Origin: Lactarius indigo
Lineage: Eukaryota; Basidiomycota; Agaricomycetes; Russulales; Russulaceae
Reading direction: 5' to 3'
Assembly (NCBI GenBank): GCA_025766275.1
Contig: JAFKAC010000056.1
Span: 310,001 to 374,000 of the forward strand
Length of the DNA stretch: 64,000 bases
The notes under the pieces were generated by a model. That model worked only from the letters and a program-made list of their open reading frames with translations. It made no database searches and was not told the DNA's origin. Below are positions 55,347 through 64,000 of this stretch, piece after piece (positions within the stretch are counted from its first letter, which is position 1; every line of letters begins with the position of its first letter). The translations under genes were made by a program, and so were the position numbers.

Positions 55347-55830
55347 TGTTACGGATTTCGAATCACAACTGGTTATGACTATGGTCCAACTGTTGTATTA
55401 GTCATGGACACTTACATTGTATCAGTCAGCACAAGTAGTACACATGTGATTGTGGCTTTTGTATGACTCACTCCTAGGATAGCAATACTAGGGTTCGAGC
55501 TAGTTATGCTATTTGTTACTTACCATTCCAGCAGCACTTTAAAGCCCACGAGTATCTGTATAAGTAGTCACTTCAGAAGACCAAGAGTCCCCATCTTGGT
55601 CTTCTTCAATCCACAATTGACTCATCTCTCACCTTAGTCTCGGACTAAGAGTACTTCCACTACTATCCGCCAAGGGATAGTACTTCTTTACCTTAGGCTG
55701 CAGCGTGTGCCAGAAGTGCCCCTGTTCAGTTTGTGTTGGGTTGACACATGATCCCCATTCGCCTAGTTTTTGCTAAGTCAATTACACCTACTCAGAGTCC
55801 AAGTCTGACTGATGCCTGTGGAGTGTAACA
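55347..55830 (+). repeat. Family C 5' LTR (C2)
   Basis: 484 bp, TGTTACGGATTTCG...GAGTGTAACA. TATAAG starts at 55559 and the self-primer ATCTTGGTCTT is at 55593-55603, 34 nt downstream. Confidence 0.92.
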
Positions 55831-55832
55831 TT

Positions 55833-55843
55833 AAGACCAAGAT
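55833..55843 (+). promoter_or_regulatory. Self-priming binding site of C2
   Basis: AAGACCAAGAT, two bases inside the LTR, exact reverse complement of 55593-55603. Confidence 0.75.
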
Positions 55844-55850
55844 CTTCATT

Positions 55851-57797
55851 GTGGCATATTCGACTAGAGACCAGTGGACGGCCTTTCATCCCTATCACAT
55901 TGAACGACGAGGAGATTGCAACGTACCAACAAGATTCTTAGGAGCAGCCCAGTGGAGAGAACGAGGAGAGGACATGGGATACTTCGTAGAGTTTAACGGT
56001 CCCAACTGTTTCCGACCCGTTGAGTTCAATTTCGAACACCTCTGTTGGACCGAGGTTACTTGGAACCCCATAGATCATCACTGGGACATAGTAAGACCAG
56101 CAGGACGAAACTACAACTGTGACATCGACACACACAAACTCAACAGCTGGGCAGACTACGGTCCTATTGACGGACAAGCACAGGAACATACTGATGAAGG
56201 AATCAGTGGAGAAGAAGCCTCCAACAGTCAACAATCCCCAAGCAGAGGAACCACGCCAGCAGAAGAAGCCAGTTTAGGAGCCATTGGCGATTGTATCATA
56301 CAACAAACTGAGTCTCTTACCATTCACCAACCCAAACCAGAAATAATCCATGTCCGCAGCCCAGCAGTCACAATGGCCACTGCCACCATCATACAGGAAG
56401 AGACACAACTCACCACCGAAGCAAGGGATCAAATAGCCCTGGAAGAACAAAGACGCATCGCCGAAGAAGTACAAGCCAATCTGGCGCCCATCAACCCATA
56501 CACTGGTCACTGAATGACCGATGACAACGTAGCCATCCATCGTGCCATTGGACCAGACATAGCTGACCCCTCTAGCAGAGGAGGACCCCCTGGTGACTTA
56601 CCAGGAGGAGGACCACCACCCCAAGGACAGGGATTTGGAGGATTCCCTGGAGGATTCCCAGGAGGACCACAAGGAGGGGGGCCTCCCGGAGGAGGATTAC
56701 CAGGTGCAGGTCCCATTGTTCCTCCCCCAAATAGTAAACTAGCTGGCGAAGCACCCACAGTATTCAACAGAGAACGCGCCAAAGTCGAAGCTTTCCTCAC
56801 ACAATGGCACGTCTACTGGGGCATGAATGCGGACGAGGGCATTATGGCAACCCCATACCAACGTGCCCTACTTTTCCTCTCCTACATTAAAGGTGTCAAT
56901 GTTAGCAAATGGGTATTAGCAATGCTCACCTGGCTTAATGGCCAGATACAAACCGGCATACCCCGGACAAGCAAAGGACTATGGAATGAAGTTATGCACA
57001 GCTTTATGCAGTGCTTCTGAAATATGATGGAACAAGAACAAGCCCAGTATGAATTAAAAAGAGGACTCAAAATGATGGGAGGCAATCTAGATGAGTATTG
57101 CACACAATTTGAGCAACTAGTACAACAGGCTCAATACCAACTCGATGATCCTCAGACGCTTGACCTATTCGCAAGCGGACTACCCACCGAACTTTACTTG
57201 AAGGTATACACCCTCAACTCTCCATGCAATTATTGTGAATGGAAAGAAGCAGCAACTACTTGTCAGCAACAATACATGCACCTCAAAATCATGATCAACA
57301 AAGGAGCACCAAAACAAGACTGACCACAGCGACAATGCCAATGGCAGGGACCACCAAGAAGTACTTGGCAACCAAGGAATCTCCCAAGAGATCCAAATGC
57401 AATGGACACATCAGCAGACTGAATCCGAGGGTGTTTAACAGGGGCAGAAGATATACTAGCCCCTCGACCCCCATATTGACCCAGAGGAGGATTTTTACAG
57501 AGAGGAGGACATAACAACCAAAGGCCAGTCACCTGTTACAATTGTGGAAAGGACGGACACATGGCCCATGATTGTAGACAACCATGAGGAAGCTATCAGT
57601 CCCCAGCATCAACTAGTTGGTACATCAACACCGACTACCATCAACAAGAACCAGAAGTCACTACCAGGGCAGTCCAAGAAGCGCCCCCTCAACAGCGCGC
57701 CAACGACTGGCTTAACAGAGTAGCAGGAGAATCGGACAACATAAAAGACATTATCCTCCAACAGTTGTGGAAAAAGGAGGGTTTTCAGGACGCCTGA
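55851..57797 (+). pseudogene. Family C Gag (C2)
   Basis: Opens at GTG where C1 has ATG (AYSTRDQW). The order is an N-terminal module, a second in-frame ATG at 56373, a Gly/Pro-rich linker, the Gag domain and a knuckle CYNCGKDGHMAHDC near 57535. In-frame TGA codons at 56511, 57018 and 57321 and several further stops before the knuckle break it. At 56511 the C1 copy has an Arg codon (CGG). It ends overlapping pol at GGGTTTT. Confidence 0.88.
57779..57785 (+). promoter_or_regulatory. -1 frameshift heptamer GGGTTTT (C gag/pol)
   Basis: Gag phase is G GGT TTT, four codons before the gag stop. GGGUUUU is the proven heptamer of barley yellow dwarf virus. The bases right after it can form a short hairpin, CAGG-ACG-CCTG (57786-57796). 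The -1 product GFSGRLNPLAW matches family D. Confidence 0.8.
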
Positions 57798-60700
57798 ACC
57801 CATTGGCCTGGGTGAGGGCAGTTAACTGTAACAGTGTAATCATGACTCGCTATCATTCTATGAGAGTTCCAGTATCGATTCGCACCAGTTACGCAATGGC
57901 CAACATATGAGCATTAGTCAACTCAGGAGCAACCCATTGCTTCATGAGACCCTCCTTCATCAAGAGAATGAGATTTGGGACCAAACCACTAGACATCCCA
58001 AAGAAAATATGGAATATCGACAACACAGAAAACAAATCGGGGCGTATCACCCATTATGTTGACGTCGATGTACAAACTAAAGGAATTAACAAGGAAATAC
58101 GCTTCCTTATCACGGACATAGGAGATGAAGATGTTGTGCTGGGATACCCATGGCTCACCATATACGACCCCCACATCAAATGGTCACAAGCAGCAATACA
58201 TGAGACCATGCTCCCTATAGTCATCAGATCAGTAAACCCCTGTATTGAACGAATTGCACCTGTAGTGGCAGCCTCCTCAGTACAAAATGGCGAGTATGAA
58301 GTCATACACTCCTGCGTCATCACTGATGAACAATGACAACAATTCGAAGAAAACTGTCAAATTAGGGCAACAGCCACGGACCTTGCCATCGCCACCCAAC
58401 AATATGTCACGAAAGCTGAGTTACCTCCCGAATATCAAGAGTTTGAACATCTCTTCAGTGAAGAAGCATCGGACAGGTTTCCTCCCAGTAGACCCTGGGA
58501 TCACACAATTGAGTTCAAACCAGGAACAGCCAATGCCATTGACTGCAAGATATACCCAATGACTCAAGAAGAAGACAAGAAATTACATGAATGGATAGAC
58601 AAACAACTGAAGAAGGGATACATATGACCTTCTAAATCCCCATATGCATCCTCCTTCTTTTTCATCAAGAAAAAGGATGGGAAGCTATGGCTGGTGCAAG
58701 ATTACCAGAAGATCAACGCAGTCACCATTCGCAATCAATATCCCCTTCCTCTCATTTCCAACCTCATTACTGACCTAAGCAATGCCCACATCTACACCAA
58801 ACTTGACGTCAGATGGGGATATAACAACGTACGCATCAAGGAGGGGGATGAAGAGAAAGCTGTGTTTAAAATGCGATATGGACTTTTTGAACCTACAGTG
58901 ATGTTTTTTGGCTTAACCAACTCCCCTGCAACATTCCAGACCATGATGAACTTCATATTCAGAGATATCATGACCAAACATGAAGCACGTGGTACAGTTA
59001 TTCAGGTATACATGGACGACATTGGCATCACAACGGGACTCAATCACTCCCTCCAAGACCACGTTGAAGCAGTTAAAGACGTACTCCATGTATCCGCGGA
59101 GCACGACCTGTATTACAAGCTCGAAAAATGTCTCTTCCATTCCCCACACATGGATGACCTGGGGGTAATCCTTGAAAAGGGGGTGACACGCATGGACCCT
59201 GTCAAAATTTCGGGCATCAAAGACTGGTCTAATGCCAACCAAGGTTAAAGACGTCCACTCTTTTCTTGGCTTTTGCAACTTTTACTGACCCTTCATATGA
59301 GGTTTTGCAACCAAAGCATGACCACTCAACAAACTCACACAAAAGAATACCAAATGGCACTGGGGAACCGAAGAAGAAAAGGAATTCCAAGACCTTAAGA
59401 CCCTCATCACCAGCAAACCTGTTCTAGCACACCCCAACCTCACACAACAATTTGAGCTGGAAGTCGACACGTCAGGATTTGCAACCAGAGCAGTCCTCCT
59501 TCAGCGTAAAGCAGATGGTAAACGACACCCCATTGGTTACTACTCGTCCACCCTCAATGAAGCTGAACGAAATTATGACATCTACGACCTCGAACTCCTA
59601 GCAATTGTCAAGGCCTTCCACCATTGGAGACCTCTCCTAGCAGGCTCCCCCCACAAAATCAAGGTCTTCTCTGATCATCTTAACCTACAATACTGGAAAT
59701 CACCACAGAAGATTAGTAGGTGCATCGCCAGGGAAGTACTCGAACTTTCTGAATACGACTTCAAAATTCACCACATTAAGGGAACTTCTAATGGACGTGC
59801 CAATGTGCTATCACAAAGACCAGATTACGACCAGGGAGAAAATGACAACGAAGGGATAACGGTATTACCAGAGAGCGTCTTTATACGTGCCACTACGCTG
59901 GAAAAACCACAACATTCACATGGAAGATCAGAAATCCTACCAGCCAAAATGACTCCAGAACACCCCATCTACGAGCAGGACACAGCTAAGTTGAAGCCTT
60001 GGGTTGACACTCATAAACTAAAGGATATTGAAGGGACATGGTACAAGAACGGATGTCGAGTAGTCACCGGTGGTATCCACAACAAATGTACCATTATCGT
60101 GGCCCATCACGACTCCCCTGTATATGGCCACCCAGGCATTAAATGCACCCTCCAATTGACAGAATGACATCACTAGTGGCCACAGATGAAAAACGATGTC
60201 ACGGATTACGTCAAGGGATGTGCGGAATGCCAGCAGCACAAAGTCAACCTCCACCCCATCCGAGCACCTCTGCAACCCATCTATCCCAAACTAGAAGCCT
60301 TGCCATTCGAAACTATTGCAGTGGACTTTATTACCAAACTCCCTATATCCTGTGAATATGACTCCATTCTAACTGTGATGGACCACGACTGCACCAAAGC
60401 CGCTGTCTTCATTCCTTGCCATGAAGAGATAACCACCGAAGGAACAGCCGCTCTGTATATGTCCCACGTCTTTCCGCAATTTGGACTCCCTTTGCGTGTT
60501 ATCAGTGATCGAGATCCCCACTTCGCATCAAAATTCATGTGAGAAATATGCAAGATCCTTGGCATCAGCCAAAATATCTCAACCACTTATCACCCCAGAA
60601 CCAACAGCCAATCGGAACAAACAAATCAGTGGCTGGAACAATACCTCCACTTTTGGGTAAATGAGCGGCAAGACGATTGGGTTCAGTATCTACCTATGGC

Positions 60701-61512
60701 AGAATTCACACATAACAATTGGCCAAATGAAACCACGTGGGAGTCCCCCTTCTTCCTCTTATCAGGGTTCAACCCTCACACTGATTGGATTGATAGGCCA
60801 TCTCCCATCCCACAGGTGTCATTAAGGTTGGATCAATTCAAACAGGCACGACAGCGTGCCTCCTTCTGTATGTTCAGGGTGCAGAAATCGTGGGTCAAAC
60901 ACAAAGATACGCCCAAATTCAAAGAAGGAGACCTTGTATGGCTTAAAGGGACGCCACCTATGCATGCATCAGCCAACCACAAAACTAGCTGCAAAATGAC
61001 ATGGGCCATTCAAGGTCATCCAGGTGATGTCTCCTGTCAACTACCGCCTTGAACTTCCCACACAGTGGAGCATCCATGACATCTTCCATATAGATCTTCT
61101 CACACCTTATCGTGAGACACCCATGCACAGACCAAATTACCAGTGCCCACCACCGGATTTGGTCGATAACAAAGAAGAATATGAGGTTGAGAAGATTCTA
61201 GACTCTCGGCGATTCGGCAGAAGATGTCAACTCCAGTACCTAGTCAAATGGAAGGGCTATCCAGACTCAGACAATCAGTGGGTTGATAAGGATGATGTCT
61301 TTGCCGATCAAGCCATTTGGGACTTCAAAACTTTGAACCCTGATCAAGAAACACATATAAGGGTGACTCGATGCTGCGCTAAGTCCTCACCACCCACTCC
61401 CATCTTCTCTCTGCTCATGACCACCCCCACCAATGCCTCCACACTGAACCCCATGCTCATTGAACACCTCGCAAGGGGTGCAGTGGCCTGTAATATGTTA
61501 CACACCTTCTGA
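57782..61512 (+). pseudogene. Family C Pol (C2)
   Basis: Protease region reads NSGATH, with the catalytic Asp replaced by Asn. RT (DVRWGYNNVRIKEGD, YMDDIGITTGL), RNase H (YDIYDLELLAIVKAF), integrase (HPGIKCTL; VDFITKLP, SDRDPHF) and chromodomain (EEYEVEKILDSRRFG...KWKGYPD) are all recognisable. Many TGA stops lie at places where relatives have Arg codons, for example within NFY*PFI near 59286, together with several frame changes. Inactive. Confidence 0.9.
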
Positions 61513-62477
61513 GCTCCTGAAGACATCCCCGATGAAGAGGGGCTTATCACCCAGCAAGAATGGGACACCATTCAGAGGTGATTCCCCCTACCTACCAGAG
61601 GGGTCCTCACCGATGACACCACCCCCACTTACAACCTTATTGACCCTGACACTGGTTGACAGTTCAACACCACCCCCATCACCATTGAAGAACTTGCCGC
61701 CCTTCAAGCAGCTCTCCCAAGCACTGACGAGCATGCAATCGCTCTGAATGTGGGAGATGCAGTGGAAGGAGACGGTGCGCAAGTGGCAGGATGAGCAGCT
61801 ACACCTGGCAGAGATGCAAAGGAAGGCAAGGCAGAAGTATTGGAGGACGATAATGCTATCTATGATGATAGTGATCAATACCTGGCAAGACACTCATTCC
61901 TCAGAACACAAAGCCACACTGATGATCCCAATGCCACCCCTTTTATCATCTACACCAATGGAGACCCCATGTACTGAGGAGACATCCAGGTCTTCCGAGT
62001 GGCGCCCCATGAGCCCAGATCTCCCGAAGACAATCCCACCTCCCTCATGGCACCAGAAGGGTTCCGGCACAATAGGGGACCCAATTTGATTCACTTCAAG
62101 GTCAAGCTCCCTGGAGGGCGAGTTGTAGATGCCAACCCATGTGCAAGTGGCCATATGCGGCAACCTGTTCGTGTTGGGGTTGGTAAGTGGGTCGCCATAT
62201 GTCTATGGCCAACCCCTGTACGCCAAACTGCATTGCCCTCACAACAACCGAGCTTTCATCGCTCATGAAGACCTCATCATGATCAAGGAGGGGAATACCT
62301 ACCGACCATGCCCTTGAAAAGATAGGGGATGAATCCCTCACCACCAAGATTCACCGCTACCAGACAGCTGCATTCCATGAAGACCGACTGCTGATGCGCA
62401 TGAGGGAGATCAGACTCCAGCTGGCAAATGTGACACAGGATAAGCTCGACTCCATCTATAGGTTGGAAAGGGGCTAA
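61513..62477 (+). pseudogene. Family C accessory tail (C2)
   Basis: Coding-like sequence continues past the chromodomain for about 1 kb. A Leu/Ala-rich stretch and an acidic region are followed by FIIYTNGDPMY and IQVFRVAPHEP, which resembles the YVHFLIPD / YIYYRKGF block of B and D. It ends in a helical segment (AAFHEDRLLMRMREIRLQLAN, LDSIYRLERG). Unlike A, B and D no zinc knuckles are visible before the stop at 62475. Stops and frameshifts interrupt it. Confidence 0.65.
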
Positions 62478-62564
62478 CACATTTTGGCGAATTGAGGAAG
62501 TGCAGAAGGATTGGCCGCTGTCGGCTTTTATGCGAGGTGGGCCTCACATCTGAAAAGGGGGTAA

Positions 62565-63051
62565 TGTATGGATTTCAAATCACGACCGGTTATGACTACA
62601 GTCCAACTGTTGTATTAGTCATGGACACTTACATTGTATCAGTCAGCACAAGTAGTACACATGTGATGTGGCTTTTGTATGACTCACTCCTAGGATAGCG
62701 ATACTAGGGTTCGAGCTAGTTATGCTATTCGTTACTTACCATTCCAGTGGCGCTTTAAAGCCCACGAGTATCTGTATAAGTAGTCACTTCAGAAGACCAA
62801 GAGTCCCATCTTGGTCTTCTTCAATCCACAATTGACTTGTCTCTCGCCTTAGTCTCGGACTAGAGTACTTCTTGCTACTATCCGCCAAGGGATAGTACTT
62901 CTTTACCTTAGGCTGCAGCATGTGCCACTGGCAGAAGTGCCCCTGTTCAGTTTGTGTTGGGTGACCATGTGATCCCCATTCACCTAGTTTTCACTAAGTC
63001 GATTACACCTACTCAGAGTCCAAGTTGGACTGACACCTGTGGAGCATAACA
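62565..63051 (+). repeat. Family C 3' LTR (C2)
   Basis: 487 bp, TGTATGGATTTC...GAGCATAACA, preceded by the polypurine run GAAAAGGGGGTAA. It contains the same TATAAG and ATCTTGGTCTT as the 5' LTR. Confidence 0.92.
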
Positions 63052-63589
63052 AACTAGCTCATGTCGTACCAGGGGGAGCAGTGTCGCATTGCAGGAGGAA
63101 CCACGGACCGCGCCACAAACACCGATCGTTTCATACTATTTGCATACAAGAATCCATAAACACAGCCGATATATTATACCGTAGTTTGCGTTTTCACCCC
63201 CTCAGTTCGCTTGTCTCCGCGTTCTGAGGGGTAAGCCTTCGTCCCACCTATATTACCATACCGCGCACTAATACTCTCACCTTAGTACTGTTTAGGTTCG
63301 TTGATAATAATATCAGTTCGCTTGTCTCCGCGTTCTGAGGGTACTGTTTAGGATCTAAAAGGTTATGGGCCCTGCGGGTCTTTAGCTGCAACCCGCCGTT
63401 AATCCTGGACTCTCAGACCGGTGCTCTCTTCACCAATTCCTCGTTGTTTATCCATCGCACTTGCTCTCGTGATCAGCTCGGAAATCAATCAGAATCGTCT
63501 CGCAGAATCATCTCGCAGTCTCATCAGTTCTCAGCTCTCAGTTAAAAATCGTCTCGCTCTTCTTTTCCGGTCAGAATCAGCCAAAACCT
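63052..63589. other. 5' region of an unidentified element or gene
   Basis: Holds a TATATTATA box near 63167 and a 28-bp direct repeat (CAGTTCGCTTGTCTCCGCGT core at about 63205 and 63315). It also holds a copy of the copia primer-site 12-mer GGTTATGGGCCC at 63361-63372, the same bases that abut the copia LTR at 9162. The preceding bases (TCTAAAA) are not a normal LTR end, so the element is not resolved. Confidence 0.4.
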
Positions 63590-63856
63590 ATGTCTGTTGA
63601 AACAAACCCCTGGTCTGTCCCGCCGATGCTCTTTAACACATCTTTCACAACTGCATCCGATCGAATGACGCAAACGCCGACAACGAGAACTCCCCAGCAT
63701 ACGACCTCGTCGATGTCGCTCACACCGCCGGCGCCCCCCCCCCCCCCCCCCCGTCAGCACAGCCACTATCGCCCCTGCCCTGACAGCAATCATCGCAGCA
63801 CGCCGGGATCCGCCCCCCATGAGCACCGACGTACCCCCGCGCAGCGACTCTCCTGA
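63590..63856 (+). CDS. N-terminal part of unknown Ser/Thr/Pro-rich protein
   Basis: ATG opens MSVETNPWSVPPMLF and runs through a Thr/Pro-rich stretch into a 19-C homopolymer at 63734-63752 (Pro tract), after which the frame ends at 63856. Other frames stay open toward the window end, so the true reading may change across the C run through polymerase slippage or a sequencing error. It could be a gag N-terminus. Low certainty. Confidence 0.3.
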   Translation: MSVETNPWSVPPMLFNTSFTTASDRMTQTPTTRTPQHTTSSMSLTPPAPPPPPPRQHSHYRPCPDSNHRSTPGSAPHEHRRTPAQRLS

Positions 63857-64000
63857 TGAGCGTCCACGCACATATGTTCCCCCACAATTGCGGTGTACCC
63901 CACTCACATCAGCCAGTGCAGCGATATCATGAACGAGACTCCGAATCACCCCCTTCTTCCCGGGAAAGCCTACCTTCCCCCCCCAGCCGAGCCGCGCAAC

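Larger units (their letters stand above)
55347..63051 (+). mobile_element. Family C element C2, full length, decayed
   Basis: LTRs of 484 and 487 bp enclose gag, pol, chromodomain and an accessory tail, all with stops or frameshifts. It interrupts the KDZ pseudogene at 55346. The flanks TTCAG and AACTA do not match and the KDZ sequence does not resume after 63051, so the right flank has been replaced. Confidence 0.9.

Noticed and set aside
63361..63440. tRNA gene
   Set aside because: Only the anticodon-arm complement is present; acceptor and T arms cannot be formed.

Overview
The window is a pile-up of transposable elements typical of an Agaricomycete (basidiomycete) repeat island. The signs are Ty3-type retrotransposons with chromodomains and GG-A/G-TTTT frameshift sites, a fungal Ty1/copia element, a KDZ-type transposase pseudogene, and short (about 48-60 nt) introns with GT..AG borders and CTAAC-like branch points. 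I see no confident single-copy host gene. Element families are named here A to H for convenience; these are not established names.

Layout. 1-2960: 3' end of Ty3 family A (integrase, chromodomain, accessory tail, 3' LTR). 3119-12209: a minus-strand family B element, 3' end only. Its 3' LTR is split by an intact, apparently very young copia element (3434-9768, target duplication GGTAC), and its coding region is split by a solo LTR (family H). 12210-13700: 5' end of a family C element (C1). 13701-23986: a plus-strand family B composite with three LTRs (LTR - full interior - LTR - 1786-nt 3' interior - LTR). 23987-44518: family D element. Its 5' LTR carries the complete 12-kb family F element (24084-36122), and its coding region carries a solo B LTR. 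44519-55346: AT-richer DNA with a 220-bp satellite, a second degenerate repeat field, three small spliced genes and a decayed KDZ transposase gene containing another solo LTR. 55347-63051: full-length but decayed C element (C2). 63052-64000: start of an unidentified element or gene.

How things work together. Families B, C and D share one replication design. An LTR TATA box lies 33-34 nt upstream of an 11-mer that is the exact reverse complement of the sequence just inside the 5' LTR, which implies Tf1-like self-priming. Gag is followed by pol in the -1 frame at a GGATTTT or GGGTTTT heptamer. Pol runs protease, RT, RNase H, integrase, chromodomain and then a further several-hundred-residue tail; in A, B and D this tail ends in CCHC zinc knuckles. 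Family F is different: it has a 4-bp target duplication, a TGG-type primer site and no chromodomain. On its antisense strand, between pol and the 3' LTR, it carries three intron-containing paralogous genes, one with a Zn2Cys6 cluster. I regard this F cassette and the post-chromodomain tail as the best candidates for undescribed biology.

Limits: no database search or alignment was run. Family assignments rest on motifs read by eye, exon boundaries are predictions, and novelty statements are inference.
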